Assembly (NCBI RefSeq): GCF_026340975.1
Contig: NZ_JAPEOS010000002.1
Location: 638,501 to 702,500 of the forward strand
Reading direction: 5' to 3'
DNA: 64,000 nucleotides
Source: Streptomyces sp. NBC_01214
GTDB lineage: Bacteria > Actinomycetota > Actinomycetes > Streptomycetales > Streptomycetaceae
A model generated the notes under the pieces. The model was not told where the DNA came from, did no database searches, and worked only from the letters and a program-made list of their open reading frames with translations. Position numbers and translations under genes: made by a program. Within the stretch, counting starts at the first letter, position 1. Each line of letters begins with the position of its first letter. Below, piece by piece: positions 10,001 to 19,911 of the stretch.

Positions 10001-13000
10001 GTGGCGACGACGTGCGCCACCACCACCTACGTCGAGAACGCGGCGAAGAACCTGGTGGGTCTGCCCCAGAGGATGCGGGCGACCGTCGGTGACTGCGCGC
10101 AGGCTGCGACCGGCGCCCTGATCTCGGACACCCGTACCTCCTACGACGCCCTGAACGCCTTCGGTGCCGCCCCCGTCAAGGGACTCACCTTCCAGGTCGA
10201 CACCAACGACGCGGCGGGCACGGGCTGGATCAACGACCGACGCACCGAGTACGACGCGTTGGGCCGCCCCAGCAAGATCATCAACGCGCTGGGGCAGTCC
10301 AAGACCACGGCCTACACCCCGGCCACCGGCCCGGTGTTCAGCACCAAGGTCACCAACGAGGCCGGGCACACGGAGACCACCAAGGTCGACCCCGCCCGCG
10401 GCCTCCCCCTGGAGGTCGCCGACGCCAACAGCCGCAAGACCACCCTGGCCTACGACGAACTGGGCCGCAGCACCGCGGTCTGGACGGCCTCGCAGAAGCC
10501 CGCCACCGACAAGGCGGCGCTCACCTTCAGCTACCAGGTCTCCGAGCACGAGCCTCCGACCGTGGTGTCACGCACCCTGCGCGACAACGGCACCTACGCC
10601 ACCACGGTCGAGATCTCCGACGGACTGCTGCGCCCGCGCCAGACCCAGACCGACGCCCTGGGCGGCGGCCGCCTGGTCACGGACACTTTTCACAGCGCGA
10701 ACGGCACGGTCACCCGGACCAACAACGGCTACTACGCCGAGGGCGCCCCGGCCCAGGACATCTTCGTCCCGGAGACCGTCTTCCACGTTCCGAACTCCAC
10801 GAAGACGGCCTACGACGGCACCGGCCGCCCCGTCCGCACCACGGAACTGCACGCCGATGTGGCGAAGAGTTCGACCGTCATGCGCTATGAGGGCGACTGG
10901 ACCCTGACGCGGACCGGAATGTCCGCGGACGGATCTGCTCCGCTGGCGGGCAGCCGCTCTTCCAAGACGTGGAGGGACGCACTGGGCCGCACCACGTTGG
11001 TGCAGCAGTACACCGCGGCGGACCTCACCACCTGGAACGACACCTCCTACGGGTACGACGCGAAGGGCAAGCTCGCCCAGGTCTCCGACCCGGCCGGCAA
11101 CAAGTGGGCGTACACCTACGACGCCCGCGGCCGCATGGTCTCGTCCGACGACCCTGACATGGGCAAGGCCTCCTTCGGGTACGACGTCCTCGGCCGCACG
11201 GTGTGGACCAAGGACTCGGCGAACCGGGCGCAGTACACCACGTACGACGTCCTCGGCCGCAGGACCGAGTTGCGGAACAACGCGGCGGACGGCCCCCTGG
11301 TGGCGTCCTGGACCTACGACACGCTGACCGGCGCGAAGGGCCAGCCCGTCGCCGCCACCCGGTTCGAGGGCGCCGCCGCGTTCAAGACCGAGGTGACCGG
11401 CTACGACGCCGAGTACCGGGCGACCGGTACGAAGATCACGATCCCGGACGTGCCCGGCGCGAAGGGCCTCGCCGGCACCTACGCCTACAGCACGGCCTAC
11501 ACCCCCACGGGGCAGATCCAGTCGACCTCCCTGCCCGCCCTCCCGGGTGGCCTGGCGGCCGAGAAGCTGATCACGCGCTACAACGCCGACGGCATGGCAC
11601 AGACCGTGTCGGGGCTGTCCTGGTACACCGCCGAGGCCGTCTACAGCCCCTTCGGCGACGTCCTGCGCACCACGTCGGGCAACGCCCCGAACCGGGTGTG
11701 GTCGACGAACCTCTACGACCCGTCGACCGGTCTGCTCTCCCAGGCGATCAGCGACCGCGAGACGGCCAGTCCGAACCGCATCTCGGCCATCTCCTACACC
11801 TACGACGCGATCGGCAACCCGACCTCCGTCACGGACACACAGACCGGCGGCAAGGTCGACCGGCAGTGCTACGCGTACGACGCGTTGGGTCAGCTCAGCA
11901 AGGCGTGGACGGGCAAGACCGCCGCGTGCACCGGACCTTCGATCGCCGACGTGACCGCCGGCCCGGACGGCGACGGCTACTGGCAGGAGTACCAGTTCGA
12001 CAAGATCGGCAACCGCACCAAGCTGATCAACCGCGACCTGGCCAACGGCGCTCTCGACGACGAGACGAACTACACCTACGGCGTCGACATCTCGGCCGGC
12101 GGCCAGCCCCCGGTCAAGACCAAGCCCCACGCCCTGTCCAAGGCGGAGAAGACCGTCCGGACGGCCACGTCCACGGTCAACTCCCTCTCCACCTACGCGT
12201 ACGACTCTTCCGGCAACACCACGAGCCGGAAGATCGACGCCGACACCCAGACCCTGACCTGGGACCGCCGCAACAAGCTCACCTCGGCGAGCAGCCCGGG
12301 CATCGGCGCCGTGGCCGTCACCGGCATGGCGGGCAAGTGCATCGACGTCGAAGGCGGCAAGACCGCCGACGGCACGCCCGTCCAGTTGTACTCGTGCAAC
12401 GAGACCAAGGCGCAGCAATGGCGCCTGACCGGCGACACCGTCCGTGCGCTGGACAAGTGCCTCACTGCCCAGAACGGCAAGGCCGTCCTGGGCACCTGTG
12501 ACGGCAGCGCACAGCAGAAGTTCATCCACCGTGCCGCCGACAAGACCCTCTACAACGCCGCCGCGGGCGGCTGCTTGGACCTCCCCAACGGCAACGACAC
12601 GGACGGCTCCGACCTGCTGGTATACGCCTGCGCCGGCGGCCCCAACCAGCAGTGGACGCCGGCCGACAACACCACCACCTACGTCTACGACGCCGACGGC
12701 AACCGCCTCATCGAGGAAACCGGCAGCTCGCGCACCCTCTACCTCGGCGAAGCCGAGATCACCGTCAACAAGGCCGGCCAGGCCATCGACGCCGTCCGTT
12801 ACTACAGCGGCCCCGGCGGTGTCACCACCACGCGCCAGACCGGAGGCAAGGCCACCGGCCACATTCTGACGGTCCTGCTGGCCGACCACCACAACACCGC
12901 CACCACCGCGGTCGAGGCGAAGGCCGGTCAGCCGGTCACCCGCCGTAAGGCCGATCCGTACGGCAACCAGCGCGGCCCGGTGGTCAACAACTGGCCCGGC

Positions 13001-14017
13001 AGCCGCACTTTCCTCGGCACCGGCAACGACGACAACACCACGGGCCTGACCCACATCGGCGCCCGCGAGTACGAACCGTCCACCGGCCGTTTCATCTCCG
13101 TCGACCCCGTGATCGACGTGGCCGACCCGCTCCAGATGAACGGGTACACCTACTCCAACGGCAACCCGGTCACCGGTTCCGACCCGTCGGGCCTCTTCTG
13201 TGACGGCTGCAGCGCCAACAACGACAACAGTGCCTGGGCTCCGGACCACGGGCCCGGCTGCACCACCGAGGGCTGCTACGGCGAAGACGGGAAGATCGAG
13301 TACTACTACCACGGCGACTCGGCGTCCCACGGTGCCACCACCAGGCTCACCATCCGGCCGCAGCCGCCGGAGTTGCTCTCCGAGAAGGGCAAGAAGGCCT
13401 GGAAGGCGGCGATCGAGAAGGTCCGGTCCAAGCGCAACTTCTTCGGCGCTGGGGCCGGCACGCCCAAGGGCCTGCCCAACGTGAGTGAGTTGTTCTGGAA
13501 GGAGTTCTGCGCAGGAGCACCGGAGGAATGTCCGAAGGAACGACCGGATGCCACGTCCGTCGAGGACTTCGAGCTGCGCGTCGTGGGCGATTCGCTGGTG
13601 GTGCAGGACGACGCGACATCCACAGCGAGCCTCACGGCGGCCGCCGCGCTCGCCCTGTTCCTGGATCCCGAGCACATGCGCGGGCAGCGGTTCTCCTATA
13701 TCTCCGCCCTTGCGCAGAAGGCCGGACTGTCGAGCGCGCAGATGAAGCCCACCTCGGCGACCGGTGGCTGGGGAGTGCGATTCTTCTCGACCGATGACAA
13801 GTCGGTCATGGCCATGTACGAGGTGGGGGACAAGAACAGCCCTGACCCGGTGCACAGGGGTCCCTACCTGAAGGTCCAGGCGCAGGGCCTGGGGAAGGAC
13901 GGGGCCTTCCGGACACCGATGGCAGGAAACCCGAACCCCACGCTCGGGGGCAGGGTGCCTACGAGCACGGCCGGAAAGATCGCGGAGTTCCTCGTGAGGG
14001 CCCGCACAAGGCGCTGA
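7085..14017 (+). CDS. Rhs/YD-repeat polymorphic-toxin-like protein with ricin-B insertion
   Basis: 2310 residues. The signal peptide has a likely cleavage after AWA47. An SpvB/TcB-like segment (SYPLTVPAPP...FSYSSQ) lies at about 290-350, and YD repeats (YDALGR, YDARGR, YDVLGR, YDADGN) run from about 1050 to 1985. A ricin-type beta-trefoil (about 1745-1860, Cys-rich with QxW elements such as QQWRL and QQWTP) interrupts them. The Rhs core (HIGAREYEPSTGRFISVDP) starts at about 1988 and ends in DPSG near 2036. The remaining roughly 275 residues are a variable C-terminal domain I do not recognise. Rhs proteins encapsulate and deliver C-terminal toxins, so contact-dependent antagonism is the likely role. 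A small possible immunity gene follows. Start: ATG 7085 after GGGGGG. Confidence 0.9.
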   Translation: MSPLSARNFRLPGNRRTRAVSARLAGRTGITLSVVLVATLLPLQAWAAPPGDRSGVQLPGLQQDMKAKLDKVEAAKLVGWAGTPVQPPAAYEPSKVTPPAGGSAPVPLTPDSGTQLVQAGALPVSIGKASPTESDPTPPAPSGTWSVAVEARTKTEAAGFDGAIIKVTPPAEGSTPVDVQLDYKQFEDLYGTEWASRLEIKQLPECFLTTPALPECSTAKHVPSTNDPATGTVRATVDPATAPGQGLRTMALSGGSGPTVLAATDSASGAGGTYKATPLQPSGSWTAGGSGGGFSWSYPLTVPAPPAGTAPKVAFSYSSQTVDGKTSVANGQASWIGDGWSYEPGFIERRYRTCSDDRKATPSAPNNDNSTDKKKSDLCWAGDNVVMSLGGSTTELVRDATTGQWTPANDDGAKVEQKTDTSVANGAKDGEYWVVTTRDGTRYFFGRHDVDGAGTRAVTHSVFSVPVFGNHPGEPCYQTAFANSSCNQGWRWNLDYVEDVHGNAVVVDWAKETNRYAKNEKFKEKVAYDRGGYPTQILYGLRAGNLGGAPAGKVGFTVDERCIKEGSAKCTDAEFESKNFGDKQPWWDTPSTLHCKADTSDCYVTSPTFWTRKRLTAVTTHGQRTEGSTDLSLVDRWTLTQSFPKQRTDTHPPLWLESITRTGYGTAKDTNGNQLSMPLPPVSFLANVQDMPNRVAKSATDATPDFDRLRVETIRTETGSETYVDYSAPCAVGATHPKPEENKGRCYPVHWSPDGELETPPIEWFNKYVVDKVVEKDRVARQPDVTTSYTYEGDAAWAKDDDEFLKPELRTYSQWRGYASVVTQRGVTANAGKADATEQSQSRTWYFRGMSGDAGRPKITIKDSTGAEELGEDLPVYQGQTAETMTYSKAGGSVVERVVTWPWNQKTATRPRAGTTPLEAFRTGTIRSDAYQSISGGRTNLIRTKGTFDPANGLPLTTQNEAFTSNGTGWTAVATTCATTTYVENAAKNLVGLPQRMRATVGDCAQAATGALISDTRTSYDALNAFGAAPVKGLTFQVDTNDAAGTGWINDRRTEYDALGRPSKIINALGQSKTTAYTPATGPVFSTKVTNEAGHTETTKVDPARGLPLEVADANSRKTTLAYDELGRSTAVWTASQKPATDKAALTFSYQVSEHEPPTVVSRTLRDNGTYATTVEISDGLLRPRQTQTDALGGGRLVTDTFHSANGTVTRTNNGYYAEGAPAQDIFVPETVFHVPNSTKTAYDGTGRPVRTTELHADVAKSSTVMRYEGDWTLTRTGMSADGSAPLAGSRSSKTWRDALGRTTLVQQYTAADLTTWNDTSYGYDAKGKLAQVSDPAGNKWAYTYDARGRMVSSDDPDMGKASFGYDVLGRTVWTKDSANRAQYTTYDVLGRRTELRNNAADGPLVASWTYDTLTGAKGQPVAATRFEGAAAFKTEVTGYDAEYRATGTKITIPDVPGAKGLAGTYAYSTAYTPTGQIQSTSLPALPGGLAAEKLITRYNADGMAQTVSGLSWYTAEAVYSPFGDVLRTTSGNAPNRVWSTNLYDPSTGLLSQAISDRETASPNRISAISYTYDAIGNPTSVTDTQTGGKVDRQCYAYDALGQLSKAWTGKTAACTGPSIADVTAGPDGDGYWQEYQFDKIGNRTKLINRDLANGALDDETNYTYGVDISAGGQPPVKTKPHALSKAEKTVRTATSTVNSLSTYAYDSSGNTTSRKIDADTQTLTWDRRNKLTSASSPGIGAVAVTGMAGKCIDVEGGKTADGTPVQLYSCNETKAQQWRLTGDTVRALDKCLTAQNGKAVLGTCDGSAQQKFIHRAADKTLYNAAAGGCLDLPNGNDTDGSDLLVYACAGGPNQQWTPADNTTTYVYDADGNRLIEETGSSRTLYLGEAEITVNKAGQAIDAVRYYSGPGGVTTTRQTGGKATGHILTVLLADHHNTATTAVEAKAGQPVTRRKADPYGNQRGPVVNNWPGSRTFLGTGNDDNTTGLTHIGAREYEPSTGRFISVDPVIDVADPLQMNGYTYSNGNPVTGSDPSGLFCDGCSANNDNSAWAPDHGPGCTTEGCYGEDGKIEYYYHGDSASHGATTRLTIRPQPPELLSEKGKKAWKAAIEKVRSKRNFFGAGAGTPKGLPNVSELFWKEFCAGAPEECPKERPDATSVEDFELRVVGDSLVVQDDATSTASLTAAAALALFLDPEHMRGQRFSYISALAQKAGLSSAQMKPTSATGGWGVRFFSTDDKSVMAMYEVGDKNSPDPVHRGPYLKVQAQGLGKDGAFRTPMAGNPNPTLGGRVPTSTAGKIAEFLVRARTRR

Positions 14018-14031
14018 CGCGCGGACAGCCA

Positions 14032-14068
14032 GGCCGGGGGCGGGGGAAGATTTCCCCCGCCCCCGGCC
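14032..14068. terminator. strong hairpin between Rhs gene and downstream small ORF
   Basis: A perfect 17-bp GC-rich stem (14032-14048 / 14052-14068) with a 3-nt loop begins 15 nt after the Rhs stop and ends 15 nt before the next start. It should terminate or attenuate transcription and so partly uncouple the two genes. Confidence 0.8.
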
Positions 14069-14083
14069 GCATAACATGGCCGA

Positions 14084-14488
14084 ATGATCGATTTCTCCCA
14101 GACTTCTTCCGCCGATTTCCTCAAGGCCCTGAAGCAGGGCACGGACGGAGTGTGGTCCGTGGAAGCAGCCGTCTGGCTGCTGGAACGGCACGGCGTCTGG
14201 CTGCAGGACCCGCGGCTGCGGCCCTACGTCGAAGGCGGGGTCGAGGACGACGGCACCGTGTGGGCCGGCCTCCCCTTCCGGCGCGTCGGGGACGCGATCG
14301 AAGCGGGCGCGTTCGGTGAGGAGTGGGACGAGGACATCGCGGTGCTGAGGATCATCCTCAGCCTGTGGGGGAATTACCCCATCTCGCTCCGCTACACCTG
14401 CGAGTACCTCTCCCAGGGGAGCCTCAGCCTGGTGGCGAAGGCCCTGTTCCTCGCCAACGGCTACGACGAGCCGCACCAGCTGTCCTGA
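14084..14488 (+). CDS. hypothetical small protein, candidate immunity protein
   Basis: 134 residues, acidic, with no signal peptide or membrane segment, so probably cytoplasmic. I do not recognise the family. It lies 66 nt downstream of the Rhs C-terminal domain on the same strand, the usual place for the cognate immunity gene of a polymorphic toxin; the role is inferred from that position and from its size. The start ATG 14084 (MIDFSQ) has no obvious Shine-Dalgarno sequence, and the intervening hairpin suggests it may need its own promoter or be weakly expressed. An orphan hypothetical protein is the alternative. Confidence 0.65.
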   Translation: MIDFSQTSSADFLKALKQGTDGVWSVEAAVWLLERHGVWLQDPRLRPYVEGGVEDDGTVWAGLPFRRVGDAIEAGAFGEEWDEDIAVLRIILSLWGNYPISLRYTCEYLSQGSLSLVAKALFLANGYDEPHQLS

Positions 14489-14511
14489 GGCGTTTGCGGC
14501 AGGATGGCCCC

Positions 14512-16566
<2,055 letters not shown>

Positions 16567-16795
16567 AGCTACCGGAGTAGCGTCAATTCCGGTTGCTTAC
16601 AGGTGAGTTGAGAAACGTGCTCTTTATCGGCGATGCGGCTGAGTGTCATGTTCACTGCCTAATCTCTTAGCTTCGGGAGTCACCGAGACGGCGCACTGGG
16701 GGGTGCGCGCACGGGGGAAGCGGGGGCGGCGGGCCGGGGGGCCCGCCGTGGGCCCCCGGGGGGTTTGCTGATCGCCGCCGGGGGGCGGCGGGTCT
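16567..16795 (+). promoter_or_regulatory. GC-rich structured leader upstream of glycan operon
   Basis: This 229-nt gap contains G-runs and a 9-bp stem (16727-16735 / 16740-16748), then a second GCCGCC/GGCGGC foldback close to the GTG start. It probably holds the promoter and leader of the glycosyltransferase operon. I found no match to a riboswitch I know. Confidence 0.4.
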
Positions 16796-18178
16796 GTGGG
16801 GGACCTTTTGTACACATCTGTGTTCATCGCTGTCATTTCCCTGGCGCTCTTCTGGATGGCCGCGTTCACGCTCTGGTGGCAGATGCACGCGTGGCGGACC
16901 CCCGAGGTGCTCGCCTCCACGCGGTTCGACCGCCCCGACGGGGAGGGCCGCCTCGCGTTCTCGCTGCTACTGCCCGCCCGTCACGAGCAGGCGGTCCTGG
17001 AGCACACCATCGACCGGCTGCTGGAGTCGAGCCACACCGACTACGAGATCATCGTGATCGTCGGACACGACGACCCCGGGACGGCCGCCGTCGCCGAACG
17101 GGCCGCCGCCCGCGCGCCGGCCCGCGTCCGGGTCGTCGTCGACCACCACGAGACGAAGAACAAGCCGAAGGCCCTCAACACCGCCCTCCCGTCCTGCCGC
17201 GGTGACATCGTCGGAGTCTTCGACGCCGAGGACCAGGTCCACCCCGAGCTGCTCGCCCACGTCGACCACGCCTTCCGCTCCACCGGAGCCGACGTGGTCC
17301 AGGGCGGGGTCCAGCTGATCAACTTCCACTCCAGCTGGTACAGCCTGCGCAACTGCCTGGAGTACTTCTTCTGGTTCCGCTCCCGGCTGCACCTGCACGC
17401 CGAGAAGGGCTTCATTCCGCTGGGCGGCAACACCGTCTTCGTGCGCACCGAGGTGTTGCGCGAGGCCGGCGGCTGGGACCAGAACTGTCTCGCCGAGGAC
17501 TGCGACCTCGGGGTGCGGCTGTCGTCGGTCGGCAAGAAGGTCGTCGTTGCCTACGACTCCGACATGGTCACCCGCGAGGAGACGCCCGGCTCGCTGGTGA
17601 GCCTGCTCAAGCAGCGCACCCGCTGGAACCAGGGGTTCCTTCAGGTGTACCGGAAGAAGGACTGGCAGCAGCTGCCCGGGCGCGGACAGCGCTGGCTGGC
17701 CCGCTACACGCTGATGACGCCCTTCATGCAGGCCGCGTCCGGAGTGATCATTCCGCTCAACTTCGCCGTCGCGGTCCTCCTCGACGTGCCCGTCGGCATC
17801 GCGATCATCACCTTCCTCCCCATGATCACGGCGATGGTGACCTTCGTGTTCGAGATCGTCGGCCTGCACGACTTCGGCCGCCAGTACGGTCTGCGCGTCC
17901 GTCTCGTGCACTACGTCAAGCTCGTCGTCGGCGGCCCGTTCTACCAGGTGATGCTCGCGGGCGCCGCGATCCGTGCGGTCTGGCGCGAGCAGCGCGGCCG
18001 CAACGAGTGGGAGCTGACCAGCCACACCGGCGCCCACCTGACGGCCACCGCCACGGCCACGGCGACCGCCACGGCCGTCGCCACCGCGCCTGCCGCCGCG
18101 CCCGCGCCCGTCCCCGCCACCGCCGCATCCGGTGTCGTCTCCGCCTCCACCGCGATCCGAGAGGACGGCCGCCAGTGA
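16796..18178 (+). CDS. processive family-2 glycosyltransferase (cellulose-synthase-like)
   Basis: 460 residues. An N-terminal membrane segment (about 6-28) precedes the GT2 domain: an LLPARHEQ strand, DAED at 143-146, the acceptor-site EDCDLG motif and QRTRW at 273-277, the Q..RW signature of processive enzymes (cellulose, hyaluronan, chitin synthases). At least two more membrane segments follow (about 305-370). It likely builds a beta-glycan and threads it through the membrane. The tail (about 415-450) is a low-complexity Ala/Thr/Pro stretch encoded by a GCCACC/GCCACG microsatellite. The start is GTG 16796 after a G-rich ribosome site. It is first gene of a four-gene set and overlaps the next by 4 nt. 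Confidence 0.88.
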   Translation: MGDLLYTSVFIAVISLALFWMAAFTLWWQMHAWRTPEVLASTRFDRPDGEGRLAFSLLLPARHEQAVLEHTIDRLLESSHTDYEIIVIVGHDDPGTAAVAERAAARAPARVRVVVDHHETKNKPKALNTALPSCRGDIVGVFDAEDQVHPELLAHVDHAFRSTGADVVQGGVQLINFHSSWYSLRNCLEYFFWFRSRLHLHAEKGFIPLGGNTVFVRTEVLREAGGWDQNCLAEDCDLGVRLSSVGKKVVVAYDSDMVTREETPGSLVSLLKQRTRWNQGFLQVYRKKDWQQLPGRGQRWLARYTLMTPFMQAASGVIIPLNFAVAVLLDVPVGIAIITFLPMITAMVTFVFEIVGLHDFGRQYGLRVRLVHYVKLVVGGPFYQVMLAGAAIRAVWREQRGRNEWELTSHTGAHLTATATATATATAVATAPAAAPAPVPATAASGVVSASTAIREDGRQ

Positions 18179-19905
18179 CCGCCACCCTGCCCACGGCCAC
18201 GGATCCCCAGCCCGAGACCGAGACCGAGCCCGAGACCGAGACCGTCACCGCCCCGGCCCGGCGGACGCCCGCCGCCGGTGGCCTCGGGGTGCGCCCGGCC
18301 GCGCCCGCCCGGCCGCTCGTGCGCTTCCGCTCCTCCCGCCCGGACCTGCTGCTGTGCGGCGCCCTGCTGCTGGTGATCGTGCTGGTCCAAGGCTGGAACA
18401 TCACGAACTTCCCGACCCTGAGCGACGACGAGGGCACCTACCTCGCGCAGGCCTGGGCCGTCCAGCAGGGCGACGGCCTCGCCCACTACACGTACTGGTA
18501 CGACCATCCGCCGCTCGGCTGGATCCAGGTCGCGGGCCTGACGTACCTGCCGTCGCTCTTCGTGCCCGACTCGATGACCGTCGCGCCGATGCGGTTCTCG
18601 ATGCTCGCCGTCTCCGCCACCAGCTCCGTGCTGCTCTACGTCCTGGCGCGCAGGCTGTGGCTGCCGCGCTGGGCGGCCGGGCTCGCGATGGCCCTCTTCG
18701 GGCTGTCGCCGCTCTCCGTGGTCCTCCAGCGGGAGATCTTCCTCGACAACCTCGCCGTGATGTGGATGCTGCTGGCCTTCTGCCTCGCCGCGTCCCCGAA
18801 CCGCCACCTGTGGCACCACTTCGGCTCCGGACTGGCGGCCGCCACCGCCGTCCTGACCAAGGAGACGATGCTGGTGGTGCTTCCGGCCCTGCTGGTGACG
18901 ATGTGGCGCCACAGCCACCGCGACACCCGCAAGTTCGCGGTCACCGGAGCGATCACCGCCTGCGTGCTGATCGGGCTGTCGTACCCGCTGTACGCCCTGC
19001 TCAACGGCGAGCTGCTGCCCGGCTCCGGGCACGTCTCGCTCATCGACGGCATCACCTACCAGATGGGCCGCGAGGGCTCCGGCTTCATCCTCACTCCCGG
19101 CTCCGGCTCGAACGGTGTGTTCCGGTCCTGGCTCTACTACGACACCGTCCTGCCGCTCGGCGGGCTGGCCGGCGCCGTCCTGCTGCTGGCCACCACCCTC
19201 CCCCGAGCTCTCGGCTTCGCTCGCGCAGGGGGGACCCCCACGTCCGTCACCGCCCGGGCGCTGGCCGGCCCCGCGCTCGCCGCCGTGATCCTCGCCGCCG
19301 TGGCGATGCGCCCCTCCGGCTACCTGCCGGCGATGTACGTGATCCAGGCGCTGCCGTTCCTCGCGCTCGTCCTGGCCGGGGGCGCGGCCAGCACCGCGCA
19401 CGCCGTGCTGCACCGCCGCCGCGGCCCCGGGGAGCGCAGGCCGCTGGTGTGGGCGCGCTGGGCCCTGCTCGGCGTGCTCGCCGCATCGGCCGCGGCGTAC
19501 GTGCTGCCGCGCTGGTACGACGGCAACCGCACCGCGCTGACGGTGGACGCGAACGCCCCGTACCGGCAGGCCGCGGCCTGGCTCGGCAGCGAGGTCGCCG
19601 ATCCGGCGAACACGCGGGTGCTGCTGGACGACGCGCTCTGGCTGGACGCGGTGCACCACGGCTTCCAGCCCGGCCTCGGCGCGATCTGGTTCTACAAGGC
19701 GGACCTCGACCCGGCCGTCACCAAGACCCTGCCGCGGGGCTGGCAGGACATCGACTACGTGGTCTCCTCGCCCACCGTGCGCCGTGACGCGGTGAACCTG
19801 CCCCGGGTGCAGGCGGCCCTGGAGCATTCGACGGTGGTGGCGGTCTTCGGGTCGGGCGAGGACCGCATCGAGATACGCCGGACCGACCGAACGAGTGGGA
19901 GCTGA
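18175..19905 (+). CDS. GT39/ArnT-like membrane glycosyltransferase
   Basis: 576 residues. A cytoplasmic N-terminus with a PETETEPETET repeat is followed by about ten membrane segments. The DDEGTY motif at 84-89, in the first extracytoplasmic loop, is typical of polyprenyl-phosphate-sugar-dependent GT-C enzymes (PMT/ArnT), which transfer mannose or similar sugars outside the membrane. The GTG start overlaps the previous stop (GTGA), so the two are translationally coupled. The next gene, a polyprenyl-phosphate glycosyltransferase, is the likely donor maker. A dispersed Streptomyces repeat is inserted in frame at 19198-19242. Confidence 0.85.
   Translation: MTATLPTATDPQPETETEPETETVTAPARRTPAAGGLGVRPAAPARPLVRFRSSRPDLLLCGALLLVIVLVQGWNITNFPTLSDDEGTYLAQAWAVQQGDGLAHYTYWYDHPPLGWIQVAGLTYLPSLFVPDSMTVAPMRFSMLAVSATSSVLLYVLARRLWLPRWAAGLAMALFGLSPLSVVLQREIFLDNLAVMWMLLAFCLAASPNRHLWHHFGSGLAAATAVLTKETMLVVLPALLVTMWRHSHRDTRKFAVTGAITACVLIGLSYPLYALLNGELLPGSGHVSLIDGITYQMGREGSGFILTPGSGSNGVFRSWLYYDTVLPLGGLAGAVLLLATTLPRALGFARAGGTPTSVTARALAGPALAAVILAAVAMRPSGYLPAMYVIQALPFLALVLAGGAASTAHAVLHRRRGPGERRPLVWARWALLGVLAASAAAYVLPRWYDGNRTALTVDANAPYRQAAAWLGSEVADPANTRVLLDDALWLDAVHHGFQPGLGAIWFYKADLDPAVTKTLPRGWQDIDYVVSSPTVRRDAVNLPRVQAALEHSTVVAVFGSGEDRIEIRRTDRTSGS
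19198..19242 (+). repeat. dispersed Streptomyces repeat inserted in frame in a coding region
   Basis: This segment (core CCCCGAGCTCTCGGCTTCGC, then a CAGGGGGGACCCCC tail) resembles a short repeat I remember from many Streptomyces intergenic regions. Here it adds about 15 residues (PRALGFARAGGTPT) to a loop of the GT39-like enzyme. The identification rests on memory, not a search. Confidence 0.5.
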
Positions 19906-19911
19906 GCGCGC

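Noticed and set aside
11000..12300. Possible frameshift in the Rhs gene
   Set aside because: YD repeats continue in one frame from about 10250 to the core without interruption.
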